From NCBI RefSeq assembly GCF_001422445.1, contig NZ_LMNA01000023.1, forward strand, positions 186,001 to 250,000: a stretch of DNA of 64,000 nt, written 5' to 3'. Made by a program: the position numbers and the translations under genes. The notes beneath the pieces are model-generated. The model worked only from the letters and a program-made list of their open reading frames with translations. It was not told where the DNA came from and made no database searches. This document shows, one piece after another, positions 18,149 through 29,104 of this stretch (position 1 is its first letter; every line of letters starts with the position of its first letter). Origin of the DNA: Pseudorhodoferax sp. Leaf274. Its GTDB lineage: Bacteria > Pseudomonadota > Gammaproteobacteria > Burkholderiales > Burkholderiaceae_C.

Positions 18149-18979
18149 ATGAACCGCGAAGAACTGCGTAAAGAGGCCCTGCGTGCCCTGGTCGAGCAGC
18201 TGAGCCTGGAGCAGCTCGAGAAGAACCTCTTCCGCGGCACCAGCAGCGACCTGGGCGCCCCGGCGGTGTTCGGCGGCCAGGTGCTGGGCCAGGCACTGAT
18301 GGCGGCGGCCCGCACCGTGGACAACGGCCACGCGGCGCATTCGCTGCACGGCTACTTCCTGCGGCCCGGCGACAAGACGGCGCCCATCGTCTACGACGTG
18401 GACCGCATCCGCGACGGCGGCAGCTTCACCACGCGGCGGGTGGTGGCCATCCAGCACGGCGAAGCCATCTTCCACATGTCGGCCTCGTTCCACCGGCGCG
18501 AGAACGGCGTCGAGCACCAGCGCGCCATGGTGCCGGTGCCGGCGCCGGAATCCCTGCCCGAGCAGCAGCGCAACGCGCTGGCGCTGCCCATCGAGTTCCG
18601 TTTCGCAGATGGCCGGCCGCCGCTGGGCGAGGGCCGTTGGGGGCCGAGCGGGCAGACCTGGCTGCGCACCGTCGACGCGCTGCCGGACAACCCGCTGCTG
18701 CACCAGGCCATGCTGGCCTACGCCTCCGACTACAGCCTGCTGGGCGTGGCGATGCAGCCCCATGGCCTGGACTTCCGCAAGCCCGGCGTGCAGGGCGTCA
18801 GCCTGGACCACGCCATGTGGTTCCACCGCGACTTCCGCTGCGACGACTGGCTGCTGTACGAGGCCGATTCGCCCTCCGCGCATGGCGCCAGGGGTTTTTG
18901 CCGTGGTAGCCTTTACAGCCGCGACGGGCGCCTGGTGGCCTCCGTGGCGCAGGAGGGGCTCGTGCGCGTGCGGACCTGA
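18149..18979 (+). CDS. tesB: Acyl-CoA thioesterase II (TesB type)
   Basis: Double hot-dog thioesterase of 276 residues hydrolysing acyl-CoA to free acid and CoA. The opening LEKNLFRGTSSDLGAPAVFGGQVLGQAL and the C-terminal SLDHAMWFHRDFRCDDWLLY with GFCRGSLYSRDGRLVASVAQEG are typical of TesB. The Asp of SLDHAMWFH and the Gln of AQEG match two of the catalytic residues of Escherichia coli TesB; the Thr position reads Pro in DSPSAHG. The ATG at 18149 is preferred over an in-frame ATG at 18089, because the extra residues would be encoded in the repeat-like spacer. No strong ribosome site is visible. It could prevent CoA from being trapped during catabolism. Confidence 0.92.
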   Translation: MNREELRKEALRALVEQLSLEQLEKNLFRGTSSDLGAPAVFGGQVLGQALMAAARTVDNGHAAHSLHGYFLRPGDKTAPIVYDVDRIRDGGSFTTRRVVAIQHGEAIFHMSASFHRRENGVEHQRAMVPVPAPESLPEQQRNALALPIEFRFADGRPPLGEGRWGPSGQTWLRTVDALPDNPLLHQAMLAYASDYSLLGVAMQPHGLDFRKPGVQGVSLDHAMWFHRDFRCDDWLLYEADSPSAHGARGFCRGSLYSRDGRLVASVAQEGLVRVRT

Positions 18980-19082
18980 TTCCAAGGGGCCTTGTCCTGT
19001 GGGGGAATAGGGGCAGTCAGGTATTCCTCAGCTTACAGTGCGCGCCGCCGCTGGTCCGGCCCACAAAATACAACGAGGAATC

Positions 19083-19811
19083 ATGGACTTTCTGACATCT
19101 CCCGCCTTCTGGGTCGCCCTGGGGCAGATCATCATCATCGACATCCTCCTGGGGGGGGACAACGCGGTCGTGATCGCGCTGGCCTGCCGCAAGCTGCCGC
19201 CGGCGCAGCGCACCAAGGGCATCATCTGGGGCACCGCCGGTGCCATCATCCTGCGCGTGGTCCTCATCGCGTTCGCGATGACGCTGCTGAACGTGCCGTT
19301 CCTCAAGCTCGTCGGTGCCATCCTGCTGGTGTGGATCGGTGTCAAGCTGCTGGCGCCCGACGACGACGCCCATGGCGACGTGCAAGGCAGCGACAAGCTG
19401 TTCGCCGCCATCAAGACCATCATCGTGGCCGACCTGGTCATGAGCGTGGACAACGTGATCGCCATCGCAGGTGCCGCGCAGAACGCCGGCGAGCATTCCA
19501 TGCTGCTGGTGGTGCTGGGCCTGCTGATCTCCATCCCCATCATCGTCTGGGGCAGCCAACTGGTCATCAAGCTCATGGAACGCTACCCGATGATCATCAC
19601 GGCCGGCGGCATGCTGCTGGGCTGGATCGCCGGCGGCATGCTGGTCTCCGACCCGGCCCTGGCCAACCCCGACAAGTGGCAATGGATGCTGAAGGTGCCG
19701 CAGAACAGCACCGTCCACTATGGCGCGGCCGTCGCCGGTGCGCTGCTGGTGCTGGTGATCGGCAAGGCCATCGCCGGCCGCAAGAAGACCGCGGGCGGCA
19801 GCCACGCCTGA
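19083..19811 (+). CDS. TerC-family integral membrane protein
   Basis: TerC proteins are multi-span membrane proteins linked to metal (especially manganese) efflux and metalation of exported proteins. This one has 242 residues and about seven hydrophobic segments. It carries the two family motifs with intramembrane acidic residues: IIIIDILLGGDNAVVIALA near residue 16 and IIVADLVMSVDNVIAIAG near residue 115. The ATG at 19083 follows an ACGAGGA site. The roughly 100-bp upstream region was inspected for the yybP-ykoY manganese riboswitch that often precedes terC, with no convincing match. A clear intrinsic terminator follows at 19881. Confidence 0.93.
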   Translation: MDFLTSPAFWVALGQIIIIDILLGGDNAVVIALACRKLPPAQRTKGIIWGTAGAIILRVVLIAFAMTLLNVPFLKLVGAILLVWIGVKLLAPDDDAHGDVQGSDKLFAAIKTIIVADLVMSVDNVIAIAGAAQNAGEHSMLLVVLGLLISIPIIVWGSQLVIKLMERYPMIITAGGMLLGWIAGGMLVSDPALANPDKWQWMLKVPQNSTVHYGAAVAGALLVLVIGKAIAGRKKTAGGSHA

Positions 19812-19880
19812 CGGCCCGCGCGCTGGCGGGGCGACCCGCCGGTGCGTCTGTCATCCTGCCTGGCAACAGCCTGGCCACGA

Positions 19881-19911
19881 AGCCCTGCGGCACCTGCCGG
19901 CAGGGCTTTTT
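19881..19911 (+). terminator. Rho-independent terminator after terC
   Basis: AGCCCTG and CAGGGCT form a GC-rich stem, extended by a few GG/CC pairs, immediately followed by TTTTT. It lies 70 bp after the terC stop and is the clearest intrinsic terminator in the window. Confidence 0.85.
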
Positions 19912-20000
19912 GCTGCGCGCAAGGCGCCGCGGCGTGCCGGGTCGAAAGAGGGGAAGTAGGGGGAGAAAGGGGGCGGTCGCGGCCGGTTTCGCAGGGCGAA

Positions 20001-20047
20001 CTCGTCCGATCGGACGATGGTGCGGCACGGCGCCGCGCCCCTAGCAT
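20001..20047 (+). promoter_or_regulatory. Shared-box promoter of the third Bug receptor (best palindrome)
   Basis: CTCGTCCGATCGGACGATGG (20001-20020) contains TCGTCCGATCGGACGA, a perfect 16-bp palindrome. CTAGCAT follows at 20041-20047 as the -10 element. With +1 placed about 7 nt after the -10, the palindrome is centred near -44. No recognisable -35 hexamer lies at the proper spacing (GGTGCG), consistent with activator dependence. Confidence 0.75.
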
Positions 20048-20077
20048 GCGCCCGCCCCCACGCCCAGGAGACCTCCC

Positions 20078-21043
20078 ATGCCGCTGTCACGCCGCCACTT
20101 CGCCGCATTGTCCCTGGCCGCTTGCCTGCCGCTGGCCGGGCGTGCCAGCAGCTACCCCGACAAGCCCGTGCGCCTCGTCATGCCCTTCCCCGCCGGCGGC
20201 ATGGGCGACATCCTCGCGCGCCACCTCGCCACCGACCTGGCGAAGCTCTGGGGCCAGCCCGTGGTGGTCGACAACCGCGCCGGCGCCTCCGGCATGATCG
20301 GCAACGAATACGTGGCGCGCGCGGCGCCCGACGGCACGACGCTGCTGCTGGGCATCAGCCAGCTGGCGCTGGCACCCGCGCTCTACCCCAGGATGGCCTA
20401 CGACGTGGAGAAGGACTTCGTGCCGCTGGCGCGCGTGGCCGACGCCGTCTCGGTCTTCGTCACCAACGATGCGCGCATCGGCTCGGTCAAGGACTACGTG
20501 GCGCTGGCCAAAGCCATGCCCGACAAGCTCAGCTACGGCACCTACGGCGCGGGCACCTCGGCCCACATCTTTGCAGAGATCTTCAACCGCGCCAACGGCA
20601 TCCGCACCGTGCACGTGCCCTACAAGGGCGCGGCGCCGCTCATCAACGACCTGCTGGCCGGCCACGTGACGCTGTCGTTCACCGACCTGGCCTCGCCGCT
20701 GCCGCACATCCTGTCCGGCCGGCTCAAGGCCTATGCGGTCACCGGCACGCGCCGCGCGCCGCTGCTGCCCGATGTGCCCACCTTCGCGGAACTGGGCCAT
20801 GCGGGCCTGGACGTGCCGGGTTGGTATGCGCTGTTCGCGCCCGCGAAGACGCCGCCCGAGACCGTGCGCCGCATCCGCGAGGGCGTGGCCCAGGTGCTGC
20901 AGGCGCCCGAGATGCAGGCGCGGCTCACACAGCTGGGCCTGCTGCCCGTGGTCGAACAGCCGGCCACCTTCGAGCAGCGTTTGCGCGACGACATGGCGTA
21001 CTGGAAGAAGGCCATCACCGACAACAACATACGGCTGGATTGA
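20078..21043 (+). CDS. Bug-family tripartite tricarboxylate transporter receptor
   Basis: Periplasmic receptor of 321 residues. The signal peptide has a twin-arginine-like start (SRRHFAALSLAACLPLAGRAS), followed by YPDKPVRLVMPFPAGGMGDI, the VVVDNRAGASGMIGN loop and VHVPYKGAAPLINDLLAGHV. A CAGGAGA site precedes the ATG. It is driven by the best copy of the shared box and is followed 116 bp later by a second box-controlled gene, the FadB/FadJ-like enzyme. This suggests that its ligand is an acid or related compound degraded through beta-oxidation. Its last codons and stop are included in a 26-bp tandem duplication. Confidence 0.94.
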   Translation: MPLSRRHFAALSLAACLPLAGRASSYPDKPVRLVMPFPAGGMGDILARHLATDLAKLWGQPVVVDNRAGASGMIGNEYVARAAPDGTTLLLGISQLALAPALYPRMAYDVEKDFVPLARVADAVSVFVTNDARIGSVKDYVALAKAMPDKLSYGTYGAGTSAHIFAEIFNRANGIRTVHVPYKGAAPLINDLLAGHVTLSFTDLASPLPHILSGRLKAYAVTGTRRAPLLPDVPTFAELGHAGLDVPGWYALFAPAKTPPETVRRIREGVAQVLQAPEMQARLTQLGLLPVVEQPATFEQRLRDDMAYWKKAITDNNIRLD

Positions 21044-21084
21044 CCTGATTCGTCCGTTGGCTGGATTGACCTGATTCGTCCGTT
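21033..21084 (+). repeat. 26-bp tandem direct repeat across the Bug stop codon and the next promoter
   Basis: Two exact back-to-back copies (21033-21058 and 21059-21084), each starting GGCTGGATTGACC and ending ATTCGTCCGTT. Each copy includes the last codons and TGA of the receptor gene, and the left half of the shared box. Only the second copy is completed by the right arm (CGGACGATG) to make the working box at 21075. It looks like a recent replication-slippage or strand-misalignment duplication. Confidence 0.9.
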
Positions 21085-21120
21085 CGGACGATGGCCCGAC
21101 ACCACCCCTCTCCCTAGACT
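21075..21120 (+). promoter_or_regulatory. Shared-box promoter of the FadB/FadJ-like gene
   Basis: TTCGTCCGTTCGGACGATGG (21075-21094) is followed after 20 bp by CTAGACT (21114-21120). The predicted start of transcription is near 21127, with the box centred at about -42.5. The first TTG codon with a ribosome site is at 21160. The left half-box is duplicated 26 bp upstream. Confidence 0.73.
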
Positions 21121-21159
21121 TTCCCGGCACGCGGGCAGGGGCCCGCAGGGAGAGAGTTC

Positions 21160-23331
<2,172 letters not shown>

Positions 23332-23363
23332 ACAACGCACCCAACCAACCCAGGAGAGATCCC

Positions 23364-24158
23364 ATGCAACTCAATTCCAGCATTGCCGCCGTCGTCACCG
23401 GTGGCGCATCCGGCCTGGGCGCGGCCACCGCGCGCCGCCTGGCCAAGTCCGGCGTCAAGGTCGCGCTGTTCGACTTCAACGAAGAGAAGGGCGAAGCCGT
23501 GGCCAAGGAGATCGGCGGCGTGTTCTGCAAGGTCGACGTGACCAGCGAGGAGCAGGTCGACGCGGCCTTCGCCAAGGCCCGCGCCGCGCACGGCCAGGAG
23601 CGCATCCTCGTGAACTGCGCCGGCACCGGTGGCGCGGTCAAGACCGCCAGCCGCGACAAGGCCACGGGCGAGATCCGCCACTTCCCGCTGGCCAACTTCG
23701 ACCGCGTGATCCAGATCAACCTGGTCGGCACCTTCCGCTGCATCGCCAAGAGCGCGGCCGGCATGCTGACGCTGGAGCCATTGCAGGATGCCGACAACTC
23801 TGGCGAGCGTGGCGCCATCGTCAACACCGCATCGGTCGCGGCCGTGGATGGGCAGATGGGCCAGGCCAGCTACTCGGCCAGCAAGGGCGGCATCGTGGGC
23901 ATGACGCTGCCCATCGCGCGCGACCTGATGGGCGAGGGCATCCGCGTGAACACCATCCTGCCGGGCATCTTCAACACCCCGCTGCTGCAGGGCGCGCCCG
24001 AGAACGTGAAGGCCGGGCTGGCCGCGTCCGTGCCCTTCCCCAAGCGCCTGGGCAACCCCGACGAGTACGCCCAGCTGGCCGAGACCATGATCACCAACGG
24101 CTACTTCAACGGCGAGTGCGTGCGCCTGGATGGCGCGATCCGCATGGCGCCACGCTGA
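23364..24158 (+). CDS. SDR oxidoreductase, 3-hydroxyacyl-CoA dehydrogenase type II-like
   Basis: Classical short-chain dehydrogenase of 264 residues with TGGASGLG (about residues 12-19), NCAGTGG, catalytic Ser in NTASVAA, and YSASKGG (Tyr and Lys present). The long insertion with KTASRDKATGEIRHFPLANF and the ending with FNGECVRLDGAIRMAPR are typical of the HSD10 / 3-hydroxyacyl-CoA dehydrogenase type-2 group, which oxidises 2-methyl-3-hydroxyacyl-CoA and related substrates. A CAGGAGA site precedes the ATG. It follows the FadB/FadJ-like gene by 32 bp. Having this enzyme beside a racemase operon suggests handling of methyl-branched intermediates. Confidence 0.92.
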   Translation: MQLNSSIAAVVTGGASGLGAATARRLAKSGVKVALFDFNEEKGEAVAKEIGGVFCKVDVTSEEQVDAAFAKARAAHGQERILVNCAGTGGAVKTASRDKATGEIRHFPLANFDRVIQINLVGTFRCIAKSAAGMLTLEPLQDADNSGERGAIVNTASVAAVDGQMGQASYSASKGGIVGMTLPIARDLMGEGIRVNTILPGIFNTPLLQGAPENVKAGLAASVPFPKRLGNPDEYAQLAETMITNGYFNGECVRLDGAIRMAPR

Positions 24159-24259
24159 ACCTGGCGCCGCGCGGCCCACGGCACCCACCGCGCGCATGAC
24201 AGCCGATTGACAGCCCTCTCCGATAGAGTGGTCACCACCACAACTCGGAGACGTTCGCC

Positions 24260-25246
24260 ATGTACCCATCCCCCCTGGGCCGCCGGCTGTTCCTGCAGGG
24301 TGCCGTCGGCACCCTGGCCTTTCCCGCGCTCGTGTCGGCGCAGGACAAATACCCCAGCAAGCCCATCGTCTGGATCTGCCCGTACGCGGCCGGCGGCAAT
24401 GCCGACCAGCGTTCGCGCCAGGTGGCCCGGGTGATGAGCACGCTGATGGGCCAGCCCATCATCATCGACAACAAGTCGGGCGCTGGCGGCAACATCGGCA
24501 CCGAGGCCATCGCGCGCGCCAAGGCCGACGGCTACACGCTGGGCATGGGCAACTTCGCGCCGCTGTCGGTCAACCAGTCGCTGTTCAAGAAGCTCGGCTT
24601 CGACCCGTTCAAGGACCTGGTGCCGATCTTCCTGATCGAGCGCGGCCCGCTCATGCTGACCGTGCGCGCCGACGCGCCCTACAAGACCGTCAAGGACCTC
24701 GTGGCGGCGGCCAAGGCCGCGCCCGGCAAGCTGGCCTACGCCTCGGGCGGCATCGGCGGCACCCACCACCTGAGCGGCGCGCTGTTCGAGCACACCGCCG
24801 GCGTCGACCTGATCCACGCGCCCTACAAGAGCGGCTCGGCCGCCGCCACCGACCTGCTGGGCGGCCAGGTCGCGATGATGTTCGAACAGATGTACGTGGC
24901 CATGCCCTCCATCAAGGCCGGCAAGACGCGCGCGCTGGCCATCACCAGCAAGACCCGCTCCGCGCTGATGCCCGACGTGCCGACGATGGCGGAGGCCGGC
25001 TTTCCGGCGGTCGAGGTGATGAACTGGCAAGGCCTGATCGGCCCCAAGGGCCTGCCGCCCGAGCTCGTCAAGCAGCTCAACGCCATCGGCAACAAGGCGC
25101 TGCAGGACCCGGCGCTGCGCGAGCAGATCACGAGCCAGGGCAACGAGGTGATGGGCGGCACGCCCGAGGAGTTCGCGGCCCTGATCCGCGCCGAGGCCCC
25201 GCGGTGGGCCAAGGTGGTCAAGGACGCCCGCATCGAACCCGAGTGA
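24260..25246 (+). CDS. Bug-family tripartite tricarboxylate transporter receptor
   Basis: Periplasmic solute receptor of 328 residues. A signal peptide with an RRLFLQGAVGTLAFPALVSA core is followed by YPSKPIVWICPYAAGGNADQ, IIIDNKSGAGGNIGTEAIA and IHAPYKSGSAAATDLLGGQV, all hallmarks of the Bug fold. A TCGGAGA site precedes the ATG. The 101-bp gap upstream contains a possible -35 (TTGACA at 24207) but no good -10, and no shared box, so it may be read through from the SDR gene or have its own promoter. Ligand unknown. Confidence 0.94.
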   Translation: MYPSPLGRRLFLQGAVGTLAFPALVSAQDKYPSKPIVWICPYAAGGNADQRSRQVARVMSTLMGQPIIIDNKSGAGGNIGTEAIARAKADGYTLGMGNFAPLSVNQSLFKKLGFDPFKDLVPIFLIERGPLMLTVRADAPYKTVKDLVAAAKAAPGKLAYASGGIGGTHHLSGALFEHTAGVDLIHAPYKSGSAAATDLLGGQVAMMFEQMYVAMPSIKAGKTRALAITSKTRSALMPDVPTMAEAGFPAVEVMNWQGLIGPKGLPPELVKQLNAIGNKALQDPALREQITSQGNEVMGGTPEEFAALIRAEAPRWAKVVKDARIEPE

Positions 25247-25411
25247 AGCGCGGGGGCCGGCACACGCTCAGGGCGCGGCCGCGGCCCTGACCCTGCCGGA
25301 CGCCGGGCGGGCGCGAGGCGATTGTTCACAATGGGGGCCACAACGCCCCGCGCCGCCCTGCGCTTTCGACGCCATGGATGCTGCCGGTGCGCTGCCACCA
25401 GCGAAGCTTCC

Positions 25412-26605
25412 ATGGATCCAGCCACCGTCGTCACCTTGCTGGCGTTCAACCTCATCGGCATCGGCAGCGTGCTGCTGCTGATCGGGCGCCACACCACCGA
25501 TGCCGCCGGCCTGCAGGGTTTCGGCACGGGCGCGCTGGCATTCGGCGCGGGCTACCTGCTGCGCCTGGTGTTGGGCTTCAGTTCGGGCGACCTGCGGGGC
25601 GTGGGCGCCGACGTCTGCATGGTCTACGCCACGCTGTGCTTTGCCACCGGCCTGCGCCAGTTCTCGGGCGGCGCGCCGCTCGGGCGCCGCCGCGTGCTCA
25701 CCGTCACCGGGGGCTACGTGCTGCTGGCCGTGTCGGCGACCCTGCTCTGGCAGGGCGTGGGGCGGCATGCGCTGCTGAACCTGTTCCTGGGCGCGGCCTA
25801 CCTGTTGCTGGCCTATCTGGCCGTGGTGGGCGCGCGGCGCGAAAAGCCGGCGCTGCGCCTGCCGATGCGCGTGTTGGCCGGCACGCTGGTGTTGATCGGC
25901 CTGGCCACCGTCGCGCGCGGCGTGCTGGTGCCGTGGGTCGGCCTGGCGCCGCTGTTCACCGGCCCGGCGGCGCAGGCCTACTACACCTATTCGGTGGTGT
26001 TCAGCACGGTGCTGGGCCCCAGCCTGCTGTGGATGGTGTTCCTGCGCCTGAGCGGCCGGCTGCAGGAGCTTGCCACGCACGATGCGCTGACGGGCGTGCT
26101 CAACCGCAACGGCCTGCAGGAAGCCATGCGGCGCCACTTCGGCGGCCGGCCGGCTGCGCCCGTGGCGCTGATGGCGGTGGACGTGGACCACTTCAAGCGC
26201 ATCAACGACGGCCATGGCCACGGCGTGGGCGACATGGTGCTGCGCGGCGTGGCGCAGGCGCTGCAGGCCGGCTTGCGCGGCGGCGACACCGTGGCGCGCT
26301 GGGGCGGCGAGGAATTCATGGTCTGCTGCCATGGCGCCGACGGTGCCCTGGCGTTGGCCGAACGCCTGCGCCAGGGCATCGAAGCCGTGCGCCACCCGTT
26401 GCCCGGCGGCGGCAGCCTGGGCTGCACGGTGAGCATCGGCGTGTCGCTGCCGTTCGACCGGGCCACGGACTGGGAGTCGGCGGCGCGCGGCGCCGACCAG
26501 GCCCTGTACGAGGCCAAGCGCCTGGGCCGCAACCGGGTACAGGCCGCGCAGCCGCCCCAGCACCAGCCGGCCGCGGCGGCGCGCCTGGTCGAGGAACGCG
26601 GCTAG
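25412..26605 (+). CDS. Membrane-bound diguanylate cyclase (GGDEF domain)
   Basis: Makes cyclic di-GMP from two GTP. It has 397 residues. The first 210 or so form about six hydrophobic segments, an MHYT-unlike integral sensor domain. A GGDEF domain follows, starting ATHDALTGVLNRNGL and containing AVDVDHFKRINDGHGHGVGD, with the active-site motif GGEEF. Five residues before it lies RGGD, a probable allosteric inhibition site of the RxxD type. The end of the domain reads ADQALYEAKRLGRNRV. The ATG at 25412 is chosen because it opens the first membrane segment; a frame from 25322 would add an Arg/Cys-rich stretch. It overlaps the end of the convergent esterase gene by 4 bp. Its partner in turnover may be the HD-GYP enzyme at 55806. 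Confidence 0.93.
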   Translation: MDPATVVTLLAFNLIGIGSVLLLIGRHTTDAAGLQGFGTGALAFGAGYLLRLVLGFSSGDLRGVGADVCMVYATLCFATGLRQFSGGAPLGRRRVLTVTGGYVLLAVSATLLWQGVGRHALLNLFLGAAYLLLAYLAVVGARREKPALRLPMRVLAGTLVLIGLATVARGVLVPWVGLAPLFTGPAAQAYYTYSVVFSTVLGPSLLWMVFLRLSGRLQELATHDALTGVLNRNGLQEAMRRHFGGRPAAPVALMAVDVDHFKRINDGHGHGVGDMVLRGVAQALQAGLRGGDTVARWGGEEFMVCCHGADGALALAERLRQGIEAVRHPLPGGGSLGCTVSIGVSLPFDRATDWESAARGADQALYEAKRLGRNRVQAAQPPQHQPAAAARLVEERG

Positions 26606-27555
26606 CCGCCCGCCGGCCGACCGCGCAGCACCTCGCCGAAACGCCCGATGCTGCGCTGGACGATGGCCTGCGCGCCGGGCGACCAGCGTCCCATGTCGAA
26701 GAAGCCGTGCACCATGCCGGGCCCGGGGATCTCGTCGACCTGGCCGCCCGCGTCCCGCAGTGCCTGGGCATAGGCCGCGCCGCTGTCGCGCAGCGGGTCG
26801 AACTCGGCGGTCACCACCACGGCCGGCGGCAGCCGCGCGAGGTCTGGGCTCTGCAGCGGCGCCAGGCGCGGGTCCAGCGGGTCGGCGATGGCGCCCGCGT
26901 AGTGGTCGTAGAACCAGGCCATGGTGGCCGTTTCCAGGAAGTAGCCCTTGGCGTTCTGCGCCAGGCTGGGGTACTCGGCCCGGGCGTGGTCCACCGCCGG
27001 GTAGATCAGGAACTGCGCGGCCAGCGCCGTGCCCGCATCGCGCAGCTGCTGGGCCACCACGGCGGCGAAGTTGCCGCCCGCGCTGTCGCCGGCCACGCCC
27101 ACCGTGGCATTGCCGCCAAGCGCGTGCGCATGGGCGACCACCCATTTCGCTGCAGCGATGGCGTCCTCGATGCCGGCGGGGAAAGGATGCTCGGGCGCCA
27201 GCCGGTAGTCCACCGCCACCACCACGGCCTGCGCGCCACGGCAGATGTCGCGGCACATGTTGTCGTGCGTGTCCAGGTCGCCGATGACCCAGCCGCCGCC
27301 GTGGAAGTAGGCCACCGTGGGAAAGGGGCCGTCGCCCCCGGGGCGGTAGATGCGGGCCCGCAAGGGGCCGGCGGCGCCATCGACCGTGGTGTCCTGCACG
27401 CTGGCCACGGGCACGACGTCTTCGGGCTTGCGCGTGCCGACGGTCAGTGCCAGGTAGCCGGCGCGGCCCTCGGCCGGCGTGCCTTCGGCGGTGGGCTTGC
27501 GGCCTGCGGCAGCCATCATCTGCAGGACGCCGGCGAGGTGGGGATTGAGGGGCAT
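26602..27555 (-). CDS. Alpha/beta hydrolase (hormone-sensitive-lipase family esterase)
   Basis: Carboxylesterase of 317 residues. The HGGGW oxyanion-hole motif lies around residue 86, with the nucleophile elbow GDSAGG near 159, the acid Asp in AEFDPLRD and the His in GMVHGF near the C-terminus. The pattern is that of the HSL family of esterases. The ATG at 27555 sits 20 bp after the monooxygenase stop, so the two are most likely co-transcribed. A Baeyer-Villiger enzyme followed by an esterase is the classic pairing for cutting a ketone: the monooxygenase makes an ester or lactone and the hydrolase opens it. That function is inferred from this order. Confidence 0.93.
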   Translation of the reverse strand: MPLNPHLAGVLQMMAAAGRKPTAEGTPAEGRAGYLALTVGTRKPEDVVPVASVQDTTVDGAAGPLRARIYRPGGDGPFPTVAYFHGGGWVIGDLDTHDNMCRDICRGAQAVVVAVDYRLAPEHPFPAGIEDAIAAAKWVVAHAHALGGNATVGVAGDSAGGNFAAVVAQQLRDAGTALAAQFLIYPAVDHARAEYPSLAQNAKGYFLETATMAWFYDHYAGAIADPLDPRLAPLQSPDLARLPPAVVVTAEFDPLRDSGAAYAQALRDAGGQVDEIPGPGMVHGFFDMGRWSPGAQAIVQRSIGRFGEVLRGRPAGG

Positions 27556-27574
27556 GGTGTGCGGTTCCTTGGGG

Positions 27575-29065
27575 TCAGCGGTAGGCGAGGGCGTTCTCGT
27601 CGGGGCGCACGGCGGGCAGCGCGCTGCGCTCTTCCTGGTATTCCAGGTTGTGCCGCCAGGGGTCGCGGTCGCCCTGGCGGAACATGCGGTGCTGCGCGCG
27701 CAGGATGTAGCCCGCGTTGAAGTTCTGCGGGTCCATCCAGGGCAGGCGCGGCATGCCGGCGTCCTCGCCGCGCAGCGTGGGCACCACCACCGCATGGCCC
27801 TGGTCCTGCATGTGCTGCAGCACGCGGCACACCAGGTCGCAGACCAGGTCCAGCCGCAGCGTCCAGCTCGAGCGGAAATAGCCCATCACGTAGGCCAGGT
27901 TGGGCAGGCCTTCGAGCATCACGCCGCGCCAGGTCACGCGCTGCGTGAAGTCCACGGGCACACCGTCGACGCCGAACGGCACGCCGCCCAGCACCTGCAG
28001 GTCGAAGCCCGTGGCCGTGACGACCACGTCGGCCGGCAGGTGCGCGCCGCTGGACAGCCGGATGCCGGTGGCGTCGAAGCATTCGATGCCATCGGTCACC
28101 ACCGAGGCCTTGCCGCTGCGGATGGCGGCGAACAGGTCGCCGTCGGGCACCACGGCCACACGCTGCTGCCAGGGGCGGTAGCGTGGGTTGAAGTGCTTGT
28201 CCACGTCGAAGCCCTCGGGCAGCTGGGCGCGTGCCTGCTCCATGAGGTTGGCGCGCAGGTCTTCCGGCCGCTCGAAGGACATGCGCACCACCTCGCCGTT
28301 GCGCGCGATGTGGGCGCGGCGCAGGATCTCGTGCGTCCAGTCGGCCGGCAGGTCCAGCGCGCGCAGCGGGGCTTCGAGCGGATGGGCCCGTGGCAGTGCC
28401 GAGAAGAAGGTCGGCGAGCGCTGCAGCATGGTCACGTGCGCCACCTGCTCGGCCAGCGCCGGGATCAGCGTGGCGGCCGTGGCGCCCGAGCCGATGACCA
28501 CCACGCGCCGGCCCGTGCAATCGAGATCCTGCGGCCAGTGCTGCGGGTGGACCACGCGGCCCTGGAAGCTGTCCATGCCGGGCCAGGTGGGCGTGTAGGG
28601 CTGGCCGTGGTCGTAATAGCCGGCGCACATCCAGAGAAAGCCCGTGGTCAGCGTGAGCACCGCGTCGCTGTCCTTGCGCGCGATGCGCAGCGTCCAGCGG
28701 CTGTCCTGCGACGACCAGTCGGCCGACAGCACGCGGTGGCCGTAGCGGATGTGCGGCGCCAGGCCGTTCTCTTCGATGGTCTCGGCCAGGTAGCGGCGGA
28801 TCTCGTCGGCCGTGGCGATCGCGCTGCCCATCCAGGGCTTGAAGGCGTAGCCGTAGGTGTGCAGGTCGCTGTCGGAGCGTGCGCCGGGGTAGCGGTGCGT
28901 CCACCAGGTGCCGCCGAAGCCGTCCATGGCCTCCAGCACGGCAAGGCTGCGGTCAGGCCAGCGCTGGCGCAGGTGGTGCGCGGCGCCGATGCCGGAGATG
29001 CCGGCGCCGATCACGAGGAAGTCGAAGTGCGCGCCGTCTTCCGTCTGGCTCTGGGCGGTGGCCAT
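27575..29065 (-). CDS. Flavin-containing monooxygenase, Baeyer-Villiger type
   Basis: FAD- and NADPH-dependent monooxygenase of 496 residues. The FAD motif GAGISGIGAA lies at about residues 20-29, with GGTWWTHRYPGARSDSDLHT after it. The fingerprint FQGRVVHPQHWP (FxGxxxHxxxW) defines Baeyer-Villiger and related class B enzymes, and the NADPH motif GSGATAATL follows. The ATG is preceded by AAGGAGACAAGC. A half-conserved shared box with a CTAAGAT -10 element lies upstream (29105-29148), so it may have its own promoter while also belonging to the longer thiolase-receptor-ligase unit. Conversion of a ketone to an ester is the likely reaction; the substrate is unknown. Confidence 0.94.
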   Translation of the reverse strand: MATAQSQTEDGAHFDFLVIGAGISGIGAAHHLRQRWPDRSLAVLEAMDGFGGTWWTHRYPGARSDSDLHTYGYAFKPWMGSAIATADEIRRYLAETIEENGLAPHIRYGHRVLSADWSSQDSRWTLRIARKDSDAVLTLTTGFLWMCAGYYDHGQPYTPTWPGMDSFQGRVVHPQHWPQDLDCTGRRVVVIGSGATAATLIPALAEQVAHVTMLQRSPTFFSALPRAHPLEAPLRALDLPADWTHEILRRAHIARNGEVVRMSFERPEDLRANLMEQARAQLPEGFDVDKHFNPRYRPWQQRVAVVPDGDLFAAIRSGKASVVTDGIECFDATGIRLSSGAHLPADVVVTATGFDLQVLGGVPFGVDGVPVDFTQRVTWRGVMLEGLPNLAYVMGYFRSSWTLRLDLVCDLVCRVLQHMQDQGHAVVVPTLRGEDAGMPRLPWMDPQNFNAGYILRAQHRMFRQGDRDPWRHNLEYQEERSALPAVRPDENALAYR

Positions 29066-29104
29066 GCTTGTCTCCTTCGCAGTGCACAGGGTGCCTGTGT
29101 GGCC

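Noticed and set aside
18980-19082. Possible yybP-ykoY manganese riboswitch ahead of terC (GGGGGAATAGGGG resembles part of the conserved loop)
   Set aside because: Only one loop-like segment is present and I could not find the second conserved GGGGAGA-type loop or the pairing helices. A covariance-model search (Rfam RF00080) would settle it.
25321-25332. ATTGTTCACAAT inverted repeat before the diguanylate cyclase as an operator
   Set aside because: It has only 5-bp arms, a single copy and no associated regulator; too weak to call.
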